Shown in pieces: positions 33,620-42,639 of a stretch of DNA of 44,096 nucleotides. The notes beneath the pieces were generated by a model, which saw only the letters and a program-made list of their open reading frames with translations, was not told the origin of the DNA and made no database searches. Both the position numbers and the translations under genes were made by a program. Within the stretch, counting starts at the first letter, position 1. Each line of letters opens with the position of its first letter. This stretch comes from Phycisphaerales bacterium (GTDB lineage Bacteria > Planctomycetota > Phycisphaerae > Sedimentisphaerales > Anaerobacaceae): assembly GCA_020352215.1 (NCBI GenBank), contig CP070675.1, forward strand, positions 3,674,354 to 3,718,449. The letters run 5' to 3'.

Positions 33620-35497
33620 ATGTTCCAAGCAAAGGCTAAAGTGAGGAAGCGGGAGTATGTGGCTGTTTCTCTCTGCCTGTCTGTGGTCTTGGGGGGAGCT
33701 GTTTGTCTGTGCGCAGAAGAGTCAGAGAAGGTAAGCGTCCCCGATGGGTTGGAGGGTGTTTGGGATCCGGCCAAATACATCGGTCTTGATGAAGTACGTC
33801 CTGGGATGGAAGCGTACTGCCTGACCTGTTACGAGGGCACCAAGGTCGAGAAATTTGGTGTTGACGTTCTGAGCGTGGTACACAACATGTCGCCTGGCAG
33901 GGACGTGATCTTGGTCAAAGGCACGGATGAACGTCTCATCCGCACTGGTCCGGTGGGTGGTTGCAGCGGTTCGCCTGTCTATATAGAAGGACGACTGGCG
34001 GGCGCGATGGCATATGCATGGACCTACAGCAAAGACCCGCTCTATGGCGTGACGCCCATAGGTGAGATGCTGATGGTGGGCAGAGGAACCAAAACCGTTG
34101 GTTCAGGACAAAGTGCCGGCGGGATGGGATACGCATTCGATCTGTCCAAGCCCATCGATCTTACTGAAATCGAGAGGCTATTATCCACCCCTCACTCGAC
34201 GACCTGGCATCGAGAATCAGGCATCGAACGGCTGCCTTGTCCGCTGATCATTTCGGGTCTGCCGGCCGAGGTTTGTGAAGGCCTGGACCCGCTCGTCGAA
34301 CCGTTAGGACTTATGGCTGTGTCTGGTCTAGGTGGTGGCACCAGCGGTGACTTGGGCGAGGATGTGCGGTTGGTTCCGGGCGCGGTTCTTGCTGTGCCGT
34401 TGGTGGCCGGTGATATATCAATGACAGTTCTCGGAACTGTCACCGAGGTGAGGGATGATGCGGTCTATGGATTTGGCCACAGCTATCTTGGCTACGGGGC
34501 TGTTGATCTGCCGCTAGCCACGGGGCAGGTGCATACCGTGGTTTCAAATGTGGCCCGCTCTTTTAAGCTCGGCAGTGCTCTGGAAATAGTCGGGGCCTTA
34601 ACAAGAGATGAGACAGCGGCTGTCTACGGGAGAATCGGGGCAGAAGCACAGATGTTCCCTCTGACGATCCGAACGGAGCGTTACAATGACACCGAGCCAC
34701 GGGTGTACAACTGCCGAGTTGCCCACAACCGCTTGTTTACTCCGAGCCTTGTTCGCTCGGCCATCACTGGGGCAGTTCTCTATCTTGGTGATTTTCCACC
34801 GGACCACACGATCAAATACAAAGTAGCTATCGGCATAAGGGGCAGTGAATCGATCCGCTTCGAGAACATCTCAACAGGGCTGGGTCTGGTCGAGATGTCG
34901 GCTGATAGCATCAGCTCCGTTGCGCTGCTGATGAACAACCCTTACGAGAGGGCGGATATCGAATCAATCGACGTTGACGTTAGCGTACTTGCGGAGAATG
35001 TTGTCTCACACATTTGGTCGATGAGCCTATCCGATTATAAGGTCAAGGCCGGCGAAGAAATCAAGATAGAAGCGATTGTGGAATCCGTTCTGGCCGGCAA
35101 GAAGAAATACCAATTCAGCTTGGAAGTGCCTCGTGAATTGGCACCAGGCAAGTATGAATTGATGGTGTGCGGTACTCAAGATTACGAACGGTTCCTCAGG
35201 AAGGCCGTGCCCTACAGATATATCGCCCAGAGTATGCCGAGCTTGATAAAAGCGCTGAACGACTCGCTGAGAATCAGACGGGATAGACTGTACTGTCTCC
35301 TGGCAATGCCACCCGGCGGCATCGCGGTAGAGGGAGCTGAGCTTCCAGACTTGCCGGCGACGAAGACTCTGGTTCTTCACAGTGCGAAAAGGACACTTAG
35401 AACACAGGCTTACAGGCCTTGGCTCGAAGAAACCGTGGACACCGGTACCGTTGTGATCGACAAGAGGGTTGTCCCGATAATCGTGGAGAGGTATTAG
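33620..35497 (+). CDS. SpoIVB-type (peptidase S55 family) exported protein
   Basis: The 625-residue protein begins with a signal peptide (VAVSLCLSVVLGGAVCLC). Near residues 108-135 it has the S55 active-site block GPVGGCSGSPVYIEGRLAGA, with Ser116 in the G-x-S-G-S-P position. A later VYGFGHSYLGYGAVDLP block (about 280) carries the conserved F-G-H. This order matches the long non-sporulation members found in many Gram-negative bacteria rather than Bacillus SpoIVB. AAAGGG lies 5 nt before the ATG. The C-terminal third (about 460-625) has beta-rich modules of unknown role. It probably works in the periplasm as a serine protease or as a protein scaffold; no substrate can be named. A secreted propeller gene follows on the same strand. 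Confidence 0.85.
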   Translation: MFQAKAKVRKREYVAVSLCLSVVLGGAVCLCAEESEKVSVPDGLEGVWDPAKYIGLDEVRPGMEAYCLTCYEGTKVEKFGVDVLSVVHNMSPGRDVILVKGTDERLIRTGPVGGCSGSPVYIEGRLAGAMAYAWTYSKDPLYGVTPIGEMLMVGRGTKTVGSGQSAGGMGYAFDLSKPIDLTEIERLLSTPHSTTWHRESGIERLPCPLIISGLPAEVCEGLDPLVEPLGLMAVSGLGGGTSGDLGEDVRLVPGAVLAVPLVAGDISMTVLGTVTEVRDDAVYGFGHSYLGYGAVDLPLATGQVHTVVSNVARSFKLGSALEIVGALTRDETAAVYGRIGAEAQMFPLTIRTERYNDTEPRVYNCRVAHNRLFTPSLVRSAITGAVLYLGDFPPDHTIKYKVAIGIRGSESIRFENISTGLGLVEMSADSISSVALLMNNPYERADIESIDVDVSVLAENVVSHIWSMSLSDYKVKAGEEIKIEAIVESVLAGKKKYQFSLEVPRELAPGKYELMVCGTQDYERFLRKAVPYRYIAQSMPSLIKALNDSLRIRRDRLYCLLAMPPGGIAVEGAELPDLPATKTLVLHSAKRTLRTQAYRPWLEETVDTGTVVIDKRVVPIIVERY

Positions 35498-35585
35498 CAG
35501 GAGGGCGGACTCACGCTCCGGGACAAAGAATGAAGCCCCGGAAGAGATGATGTGTAATTCTATTTTTGCTTTTCGGGGATTTGCC

Positions 35586-37901
35586 ATGGCAGAGAAGTTA
35601 TTCCTCAGAAGGAGGGCGGATGTACTGCTAGTGTTTGCGCTGCTGGTCGTTGCGGCCCCTAGCACATGGGCAGTTAGCAGCAAGATTACCCGGCAGGCCA
35701 GCGCTGCGGATTTATTGAAGGGCCGGACCGAGGTGGTGGTGGTTAGTTCGCGAGGCACCATCCAGCTTGGGCAAGCTGCAGAAGCTGTGGTGACTGAGTT
35801 TGGGGACGTCTGGTCGGTTAATAGCGTCATCGTTAACGGGGGGACAGTTTACATTGGAACGAGCCCGAACGGGGGCATTTACAAGTACAGCCTTGGCGAG
35901 CTCAAAAAGATATATCCGGAGGAGTGTGACGCCGATTCAGAGGGATCTGGCGAGCCGGAGAGTGACTCGGAGCAACAATCCTGCGACGAGGATGACGCGG
36001 ATCCAAACGCTGAGGATGAGTCCGGCGGTGAGAACGTAGACATCGAAGAGCATTTGTTGAACGAACACATCTTCGCGATGGCGACCGATGGGGCGGGCAG
36101 GCTCTTGGCCGGCATAAGTGGCGACACATGCAGACTCTGCCGGTTTGACGCAGGTAAGATTCAGACCGTGTTTGAGCCGAACGATGCCAGATACATATTC
36201 GCAATAGCTACGGACACCGCCGGGAACATATACTTGGGTACGGGACCGGAGGGCAAGGTGTATGGGCTTGACACGTTCGGCAAGGGAGTGCGGCTCGTCT
36301 ATGACAGCCAGGACAAGAACATCCTCTCACTGGCGGTCGGACAGGACGGTTTTGTCTACGCTGGCAGTGACGGCCGTGGACTCGTATACAAGATAAATCC
36401 GCGCACTTCAACGGCAACGGTATTGTACGACAGCGACGAGCCGGAGGTCACTGCGTTGCTCTTCTCAGGTGCGCCGTTTTCCGAAGACGGGGCCGTGTAT
36501 GCGGCCGCGACGTCGGCCATGATTGTGCAGACCCAGGCGAAATACGCTGCGCAGAGACCGTCGGCTGGTCGCCCCGAGGCAAGTGCGCCAAGGGGACAAA
36601 GTGCCGGCGGCAGCGAGGGCGGACTCAAACTTGAGATTGCAAATACACAGCAGGCGCCGACCGGCAAACCGCCTTCGGGGCCCCCAGAGGCCCGCAAGGG
36701 AGCTAAGCCGGGCAAAGCCAGTCACATATACAAGATCGACAAGGACGGCTATGTGACGGATGTGTTCGGCGAGGCCGCCGTTTTCTTCTGCCTTGCGGAG
36801 CGCGAGAAGAAGCTGTTTGTTGGTACCGGAAACAATGGTCAGCTCTTCGCAGTCGACCCGGCTTTGGAGCAGCAGGCGATCGTCTATGAGGACAAGCGGG
36901 CGTCCCAGATAACGGCTGTAGCTGTCTCCGGAGAGGACGCATATCTCGGGACAGCCAATCCAGCCAAATTGATAAAACTGCGTTCGGATTTTGCCTCGGA
37001 GGGGACTTACATCTCCGACCTCATTGATGCCGGTCAACCGGCTAAGTGGGGCAAGTTGCAGATTGAAGCCGATGTCCCGCAGGGGTGCATGGTTCTGGCA
37101 GCTTCGCGCAGCGGAAACGTCAAGGACGTGAACGACCCTACCTTCTCGGACTGGACCGAGTTGACGGAAGTCACAGAGCCCGTACAACTACGGTGTCCCC
37201 TGGGAAGATTCTGCCAGTATAAGCTTGTCCTGCGAAGCAAAGACGGTCGCAAGAGTCCGGTCATAAGGGAGATTGCTGTCGCGAGTACGGTGCCGAACTT
37301 GGCGCCGAGAATTGAATCGCTTAAAGTCGATCGAATCGCCGCAGCCGGCAAGGCAGGGGTCTTCAAGATCAGCTATAAGGCCAAAGACGACAACGGAGAC
37401 AAACTGCTCTACAGAATAGACTTCAGAAAAGCAGGAAGAAATAGCTGGATTGAACTGAAAGATGAGTTCGGAGCCGACAGCTTCGAGTGGAACGGAAAGA
37501 CCGTCGAAGACGGCCGGTACGAAATAAGAGTAACTGCAGACGACCGGCCGTCCAATACGACGGCAACCAAGCTGACGGGCAGCAGAATGAGCGACCCAGT
37601 TGTCGTTGACAACACGGGGCCGGTGCTGAGAAGGCACTCGATCGAGAAGAACGGCAAGGCTGTGACGTTGAGGCTTCAGGTGGCCGACGAATTGAGTGCG
37701 ATCGGCAAGCTAAGTTATACCGTCGACAGTAATGCCGAATGGAAAGGCACTTTGCCCGATGATATGGTCTATGACACCACCGATGAGAGTTTTGCCGTTG
37801 TGATCGATGAACTGGAGGCCGGCGAGCATGTGATCGCCATTCGAGTCGGCGACGCCGTCGGGAACACAACCTACAAGACCTTTGAGCTTAACATCCCCTA
37901 A
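35586..37901 (+). CDS. Secreted beta-propeller protein with acidic linker and C-terminal Ig-like domains
   Basis: From ATG at 35586 (GGGGA 6 nt upstream) the 771-residue product starts with a good signal peptide (LLVFALLVVAAPSTWA). An ATG at 35547 is also possible. Residues 60-430 hold propeller-type repeats such as FAMATDGAGRLLAGISG, FAIATDTAGNIYLGTGPEGK and LSLAVGQDGFVYAGSDGRG. They are interrupted by an Asp/Glu-rich insert (about 120-155) and a Pro/Gly/Ser-rich linker (about 315-385). The C-terminal half has fibronectin- or Ig-like strands (KISYKAKDDNGDKLLYRIDF, RYEIRVTADDRP). It resembles streptogramin-lyase/SMP-30-like or Y_Y_Y-type propeller sensors, without a catalytic motif I can identify. 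It is probably a periplasmic or surface binding protein. The fumarase gene starts 5 nt downstream of its stop. Confidence 0.8.
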   Translation: MAEKLFLRRRADVLLVFALLVVAAPSTWAVSSKITRQASAADLLKGRTEVVVVSSRGTIQLGQAAEAVVTEFGDVWSVNSVIVNGGTVYIGTSPNGGIYKYSLGELKKIYPEECDADSEGSGEPESDSEQQSCDEDDADPNAEDESGGENVDIEEHLLNEHIFAMATDGAGRLLAGISGDTCRLCRFDAGKIQTVFEPNDARYIFAIATDTAGNIYLGTGPEGKVYGLDTFGKGVRLVYDSQDKNILSLAVGQDGFVYAGSDGRGLVYKINPRTSTATVLYDSDEPEVTALLFSGAPFSEDGAVYAAATSAMIVQTQAKYAAQRPSAGRPEASAPRGQSAGGSEGGLKLEIANTQQAPTGKPPSGPPEARKGAKPGKASHIYKIDKDGYVTDVFGEAAVFFCLAEREKKLFVGTGNNGQLFAVDPALEQQAIVYEDKRASQITAVAVSGEDAYLGTANPAKLIKLRSDFASEGTYISDLIDAGQPAKWGKLQIEADVPQGCMVLAASRSGNVKDVNDPTFSDWTELTEVTEPVQLRCPLGRFCQYKLVLRSKDGRKSPVIREIAVASTVPNLAPRIESLKVDRIAAAGKAGVFKISYKAKDDNGDKLLYRIDFRKAGRNSWIELKDEFGADSFEWNGKTVEDGRYEIRVTADDRPSNTTATKLTGSRMSDPVVVDNTGPVLRRHSIEKNGKAVTLRLQVADELSAIGKLSYTVDSNAEWKGTLPDDMVYDTTDESFAVVIDELEAGEHVIAIRVGDAVGNTTYKTFELNIP

Positions 37902-37906
37902 TTATC

Positions 37907-38770
37907 GTGCGCTATATCGAGTTTGCTAAGATCGTTGAGACGGTCAAATCACTTTGTGTAGCAGCCTGCTACGAACTGCCCGATGATGTCTTGGCTGCTC
38001 TTGAGAAGGCATCGCACACCGAATCCAACCCGGCAGCGGCGAGGATATTGAGCCAGCTTATCGAAAATGCCCGTGTGGCGGCGAGCGAGCGGATACCGTT
38101 GTGCCAGGACACCGGCCTTACGGTGGTGTTTGTAGAACAGGGTATGGGGGTTGCCATAAAGCACGCCGAAGGGGACGAGCCAGCGACACTGTCCGATGCG
38201 ATCAATACCGCGGTCAGCGCGGCTTATGACGAAGGCTATCTGCGAAAGAGCGTCGTTGCAGAGCCCTTGAACAGGCGTGAAAACACGAGATCCAATACTC
38301 CCGCCATAGTCCATCACGTGATGGTGCCTGGTGAGCGGTTGAAACTCACTATTATGGCCAAAGGTGGTGGGTGCGAAAACAAAAGCCAGTTCAAAATGTT
38401 CAGGCCCACCGCCGAAACCGAAGAGGTCGTAAATTGGGTCGTCAACGTGGTGCGGGCCGCAGGGGCCGATGCCTGTCCGCCATTTGTTGTTGGGGTCGGA
38501 ATCGGAGGGGATTTTGAGTCGAGCTGTCTGCTAAGTAAGAAAGCGCTTTTACGCGATTTGGCCACGAAGAACGAGGATGGGTTCTATGCACGACTTGAAG
38601 CAGATTTGCTCCGTAAGATCAACTCGCTGGGACTCGGGCCACAGGGGCTGGGTGGTGACACTACGGCTTTGGCAGTCCTGGTCGAAACAGCTCCATGTCA
38701 CATAGCATCACTACCTGTTGCGGTGAATATCGAGTGCCATAGCCACAGACACAAGACGGCGACTATATAG
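37907..38770 (+). CDS. Class I fumarate hydratase alpha subunit (N-terminal half)
   Basis: The 287-residue protein carries the three Fe-S cluster Cys of class I fumarases and tartrate dehydratases: PLCQDTGLTVVF, KGGGCENKSQFKMF and FESSCLLSKKALL. GPQGLGGDTTALAV and NIECHSHRHKTATI are family end blocks. It would dehydrate malate to fumarate or act on a related hydroxy acid. The two-subunit form needs a beta subunit of about 180-200 residues, but the next gene is on the other strand and is a pseudopilin, so the beta subunit must be encoded elsewhere or be missing. It starts with GTG, has no ribosome-binding site and begins 5 nt after the previous stop, which suggests translational coupling. Confidence 0.9.
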   Translation: MRYIEFAKIVETVKSLCVAACYELPDDVLAALEKASHTESNPAAARILSQLIENARVAASERIPLCQDTGLTVVFVEQGMGVAIKHAEGDEPATLSDAINTAVSAAYDEGYLRKSVVAEPLNRRENTRSNTPAIVHHVMVPGERLKLTIMAKGGGCENKSQFKMFRPTAETEEVVNWVVNVVRAAGADACPPFVVGVGIGGDFESSCLLSKKALLRDLATKNEDGFYARLEADLLRKINSLGLGPQGLGGDTTALAVLVETAPCHIASLPVAVNIECHSHRHKTATI

Positions 38771-38796
38771 GGCTCGTGGAGCTGGAACTTGATAGT

Positions 38797-39525
38797 TCAA
38801 TCCGCGGGGAGATCTTGCATCCACTCGGGCCATACGGGCGGGTCGGCATCCGTGTCAAAGTTGCGATGCCACTTCAGCTTCCATAGCTGCCTAAGCCCTA
38901 CTCTCTTGGCCGACCAGTCCATGAAAAGGATGTTCATGGTGCCATTATGCCGATCGATGCAGAAGATGCGCATCTCGTCGCCCCCGCCACCAACTCCCGT
39001 TCGCGGCGCTCCGTCGTACGGCGGTGGCTCATCCGTCTCGTATGGCTGGCCATCGGAGCGAAACGCGGCGTCACCCATTACTGGTATGTTATTCAGGCCT
39101 CGATGCCTTGTGTGCCTCCAGTAGCTCTCAACATCACGATGATCACTGTCGTAGATCCACTCGTTGAGTGCGTAGCTGCCGCAACGGTTACCCTGCTCAT
39201 CCTCAATGATCGCATAGCGGGGCTCCGCTCCCTCAGTTCGTGTTTTTGTGGTCGTCGGACAGTAGAGCAGATCCTGGTTGCCGGCGTAGTACGGCTCCAT
39301 GTTGGCCATCCAATGGAAGCCGAGGTATTCGGGGAATTTCCTGTTGTTCTCGCTCAAGTACATTGTCCAGGCAAGGCGCCATTGGTTCAGGTTGGACTGA
39401 CAGACAACCGCTTCTGCCTGATTCCTCACCCCGTGCAGGGAGGGCACGACTATCGACAGCATCAGCACGATGATGGCAACGACCACCAGCAGCTCGAGTA
39501 CCGTAAAACCTCCTCGTCTGTCCAT
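38797..39525 (-). CDS. Type II secretion-type pseudopilin, fourth of four
   Basis: The frame opens with TTG at 39540, but ATG at 39525 is preferred (242 residues). The N-terminus, RRGGFTVLELLVVVAIIVLM, is a prepilin signal cut between G and F with Glu at +5. The globular part has conserved VVCQSNLNQW, LLYCP and GSYALNEW blocks. The end has FCIDRHNGTMNILFMDWS, an H-X9-D-W form of the H-X9-DG motif, followed by LRQLWKLKWHR and WPEWMQDLP. It differs from the other three in having G rather than A at the cleavage site. Its role is unknown: either minor pilin assembly or a surface display unit. No secretion ATPase lies nearby. Confidence 0.88.
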   Translation of the reverse strand: MDRRGGFTVLELLVVVAIIVLMLSIVVPSLHGVRNQAEAVVCQSNLNQWRLAWTMYLSENNRKFPEYLGFHWMANMEPYYAGNQDLLYCPTTTKTRTEGAEPRYAIIEDEQGNRCGSYALNEWIYDSDHRDVESYWRHTRHRGLNNIPVMGDAAFRSDGQPYETDEPPPYDGAPRTGVGGGGDEMRIFCIDRHNGTMNILFMDWSAKRVGLRQLWKLKWHRNFDTDADPPVWPEWMQDLPAD

Positions 39526-39725
39526 GCCCGTTTTTCCCAACGTCCTGCTTATGTCTCAATACCCCGCTTCAAGACATACGAAACCGACTTTGAGTTGTCT
39601 TCTCGTGCCGTAGACACACCACGCCAATGAGTACATTGTACCGCAATGCCGATGTTTCTGCAACACAGTTTTGCCTGGAATTGGCTGTCCACATTTCGCG
39701 GGCCGCCCGCTGCGGGGGCCCGTCC

Positions 39726-40550
39726 TCAAGGCTCCTTGAACGGTGCCATCCAGGGCGCTTCGGTCTCCCAGATGGGCGGCGGCCTGTCGAAGGCGAACCT
39801 TTTGCTCCACCTGAGGTGCCAAAGCTCCTTGAGCCATATCTTGCGGCACGAGTAGTCGAGGAAGACGCCGTTTATCGCCTGCTGGTGGCGGTTGATGCAA
39901 AAGCGGTTCATCGAATCGGTATCGCCGCTCAATCTCTCCCCATCGTAGCTGGGGGGCGTGTCCGTGTCGTCGGGCCAGCCGCACCAGAACCAGCAATCCA
40001 GAAACAGGGGTATCTGGGACCCGCCCTTTGCGCTTGGGGTTTTCCAGAAGAACTGAGCCGGCTTGCCGTAGAGGGTGTCGTCCACGGGAACATAGACCCA
40101 GCCGTTGATGCCGTAGCTACCGTACGTGCCGGCGGGCCGGCCCGAGTTCTCGCTGAGTTTGCCCCAAGAGGTGAATGGGCCACCGCCGATTTCCAGGGTG
40201 TTGCTGCCGCCCGGCGGGTATTGAGGGAACGCAATTTTCTTGGCCATCGGACAGCAGCGTATCTTGGGGTCTTTGTAGTAGTAGTCGAACAGCACGTCTA
40301 TCCAACGGCCCGAGGCGCTCGCACGCTTCGGGAAAAAGCCGTTGTTGTCGTCGGTGTACATGGCCCAGATGGCACCCCACTGCTTGAGATTGGACTGGCA
40401 GACAACGGAGTTTGCCTGTTTCTTCACTCGCGCTAGTGCCGGCATCAGTATGGCCATCAGCAGCGCAATGATGGCGATCACGACGAGCAGCTCTATCAGC
40501 GTGAACGCATTGCGGTAGCGTAGTAGGATTCTATGTGAATGGCTGTCCAC
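39726..40550 (-). CDS. Type II secretion-type pseudopilin, third of four
   Basis: The frame opens at 40622, overlapping the preceding gene, but GTG at 40550 is better: AGGAG lies 8 nt upstream and the overlap disappears (274 residues). [20 protein letters not shown] is the prepilin helix, with cleavage A-F and Glu at +5. The globular part has VVCQSNLKQW, IRCCPMAKK, GSYGINGWVY, FCINRHQQAINGVFLDYS (H-X9-D-Y) and LKELWHLRWSK. An extra Cys-rich stretch, DCWFWCGW, is specific to this copy. Confidence 0.9.
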   Translation of the reverse strand: MDSHSHRILLRYRNAFTLIELLVVIAIIALLMAILMPALARVKKQANSVVCQSNLKQWGAIWAMYTDDNNGFFPKRASASGRWIDVLFDYYYKDPKIRCCPMAKKIAFPQYPPGGSNTLEIGGGPFTSWGKLSENSGRPAGTYGSYGINGWVYVPVDDTLYGKPAQFFWKTPSAKGGSQIPLFLDCWFWCGWPDDTDTPPSYDGERLSGDTDSMNRFCINRHQQAINGVFLDYSCRKIWLKELWHLRWSKRFAFDRPPPIWETEAPWMAPFKEP

Positions 40551-40582
40551 GATGCTGTCTCCTGTCGAGGTGAGCAGTGGTG

Positions 40583-41332
40583 TTAGTCGGGCTCCGGCAG
40601 CGAGTTCATCCAGTCCGGCCATACGGGCAGTGGGGGATCCATATCATATTCCGGGTCTTTGTTCCACCTCATTCTCCAGAGAGACTTTAGTCTGACAGTA
40701 TCAACCGACCAATCCAGAAAAAGCATGTTTATTCCATAACCATGCCGGCTCAGGCAGAAACGCTTCATGTTGTGGCTGAAGGAATGGTGCCATTCCCCTT
40801 CAAACGCCGGAGGCTCATCGGAGTAATGTGGGGCGCCTCCGACCCATAGGCAATCCGCGAAGGCCGGTATCTCATACGCCCTCTGCACGTTATTGGTCCT
40901 CCAGTTCCAGTCGGTGGGATGGCCCCACTGCTGCGATTGGCCTACAGGCGGATTGAACAGGAACTCATTTATGCCGTAACTACCCATGAAGCGGTCCCAT
41001 TCCCAGGTTTCAAAGGTATCGCCCCAGTTGTCGGAGCCGGGATTAGGGTTCTTCTTGGCCACCGGACAGAACCGCATCTCGTCCTCTTTGTAGTAGGGCT
41101 CGGCGAGCTCCATCCACTCGAAAGGCTGCTCACCCGGCATGAAATAGCTGTAGTTGTCGTCGGCGTAGAAGTCCAGGACAAAGCCCCATTGCCTCAGGTT
41201 TGCCTGGCAGACAATGGCCTTGGCCTGTTTGCGGACCTTGGCTAACGCCGGCATTAGAATGGACATCAGCAGCGCGATTATGGCAATTACGACGAGAAGC
41301 TCGATCAACGTAAAGGCTCTTTGCTTGTGCAT
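40583..41332 (-). CDS. Type II secretion-type pseudopilin, second of four
   Basis: The frame opens at 41419, but ATG at 41332 has GGAGG 9 nt upstream and starts the short positive leader MHKQRA before [17 protein letters not shown] (249 residues). Conserved blocks are [47 protein letters not shown] (H-X9-D-W), [11 protein letters not shown] and WPDWMNSLP. It is the closest of the four to the third copy in its N-terminal helix. Cleavage by prepilin peptidase would leave the hydrophobic helix as the pilus or membrane stem. Confidence 0.9.
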   Translation of the reverse strand: MHKQRAFTLIELLVVIAIIALLMSILMPALAKVRKQAKAIVCQANLRQWGFVLDFYADDNYSYFMPGEQPFEWMELAEPYYKEDEMRFCPVAKKNPNPGSDNWGDTFETWEWDRFMGSYGINEFLFNPPVGQSQQWGHPTDWNWRTNNVQRAYEIPAFADCLWVGGAPHYSDEPPAFEGEWHHSFSHNMKRFCLSRHGYGINMLFLDWSVDTVRLKSLWRMRWNKDPEYDMDPPLPVWPDWMNSLPEPD

Positions 41333-41438
41333 ACCGACTGCCCTCCCTTTATTGGCCTTGACAAACAGGCTGCAGCAAGATCCTTCGCGAACAAACAGAC
41401 GCCCCTCGCTTAGAGGCACGGTTCCCTACCGCAGGTCC

Positions 41439-42266
41439 CTAATAGTCCGGGAACCGTCTTAACCAATCGGGCCAGTCGCTGGCGTCCACACCGCCGGCCC
41501 TTGTGTAGGGGCCCTCCGTGTTGAACGTCTTGTGCCACTTGAGCGTCCACAGCTCCTTCAAGCCTATCGTTCTGGCAGAGAAATCACAAAATGAGGCCGT
41601 CTCAAAGCCCGTGTGACGGTTGATGCAGCACCGGGCCATGTGGTTCGCGGTCCACCCGGCAAATTCGTACTGTGCGGGGGCTTCGTTTTCCTGTGGCCAT
41701 ACATCAAAGCGGAGGGTCTCAACCAATAGCGGGACATTGTTTGCGCCCTGCATCCGCGGACTTCTCCAGAAGTTGCTGAGCCGAACGTTGTTCTCAAACG
41801 AGTGGCCATTCGGTGCGTCGGGATTAAGGACGTATGAGTTTAGACCGTAGCTACCGGCAACACCATCGGGGCACAGCTCGCCGGAACCCTGGAAGTCCCT
41901 GGTGTAGATGCCCCAAGCGGTGAAGATATTGAGCTTATTTGTAGGATTGTGGTTCTCGTCATACCACGTGTCTTGGTTCTTGGGACAGAACCACAACGGG
42001 TTCTCCTTGTAGCTTTCGTAGCGGTCTTCCAACTGTGCTATCCACCAGTAGCCGTTCTGGCCGAAGCCGCTGAAGAAGGTTCCGTCGTTATCTTCCACAT
42101 ACATCGCAATGATAAGGCACCATTGTTTTTGGTTAGCCAAGCATCCCGTCAAATTCGCCTGCTCTTTTACCCGGCGCAGAGCCGGCATCAGTATCGACAG
42201 CAGCAGTGCGATAATGGCGATAACAACAAGAAGCTCAATCAGCGTGAAAGCTCTTCGCTTGTTCAT
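41439..42266 (-). CDS. Type II secretion-type pseudopilin, first of four
   Basis: The frame opens at 42341, but ATG at 42266 has AAGGAG 7 nt upstream and starts [20 protein letters not shown] (275 residues). Blocks shared with its neighbours are LTGCLANQKQW, LWFCPKNQ, GSYGLNSYVL, CCINRHTGFETASFCDFS (H-X9-D-F), LKELWTLKWHK and WPDWLRRFP. It is first behind the strong promoter at 42388-42416 and therefore probably the best expressed of the four. Confidence 0.9.
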   Translation of the reverse strand: MNKRRAFTLIELLVVIAIIALLLSILMPALRRVKEQANLTGCLANQKQWCLIIAMYVEDNDGTFFSGFGQNGYWWIAQLEDRYESYKENPLWFCPKNQDTWYDENHNPTNKLNIFTAWGIYTRDFQGSGELCPDGVAGSYGLNSYVLNPDAPNGHSFENNVRLSNFWRSPRMQGANNVPLLVETLRFDVWPQENEAPAQYEFAGWTANHMARCCINRHTGFETASFCDFSARTIGLKELWTLKWHKTFNTEGPYTRAGGVDASDWPDWLRRFPDY

Positions 42267-42639
42267 AATAGTGCTCCTTAGGACCACATGAAGTTGTACA
42301 ACACCCTGCGCAAGATGCGCAAATTGCGCCTTCTGTTCCACCCACTCTGTGTTTTCACGGGATCTGAGCAGGCCTACCTAACCCTGTATTATACCCTATG
42401 TTCGGCCTATTTGCAACTTTCGTCCGCAAAAAATCGGTTTCTGATGAGCTTGCAGGCTACCGTTGTGTGGCCCATCTCTCGCCGGCCCGGGCGGGGCAAG
42501 GAACAGCCGCTATTGGATGTTCTTGGCGTCCAAGCTCCAGTTCTGTAGGAGCTTACAGAGAGCCGGCTCAAAGACCGCCCGGGCTGCGGACGGATTCTCA
42601 GAAAGGGTCTAATTCGGCCACCAGCGAGCGAGGGTCCAT
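42267..42639. other. Intergenic region between rsmA and the pseudopilin cluster
   Basis: These 373 bp carry the pseudopilin promoter (42388-42416) and, nearer rsmA, a 7-bp hairpin (AAGCTCC at 42532-42538 with GGAGCTT at 42548-42554) without a T-run, which might end the rsmA transcript. No gene is seen. Confidence 0.5.
42388..42416 (-). promoter_or_regulatory. Promoter of the pseudopilin cluster
   Basis: On the minus strand TTGCAA (42411-42416) and a perfect TATAAT (42388-42393) are exactly 17 bp apart. The leader to the first pseudopilin ATG at 42266 is about 115 nt. The same TTGCAA -35 form is used at 33562. Confidence 0.7.

Noticed and set aside
35027..35830. A 267-codon frame antisense to the S55 protein and start of the propeller gene
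   Set aside because: It crosses two well-supported sense genes and has no domain of its own.
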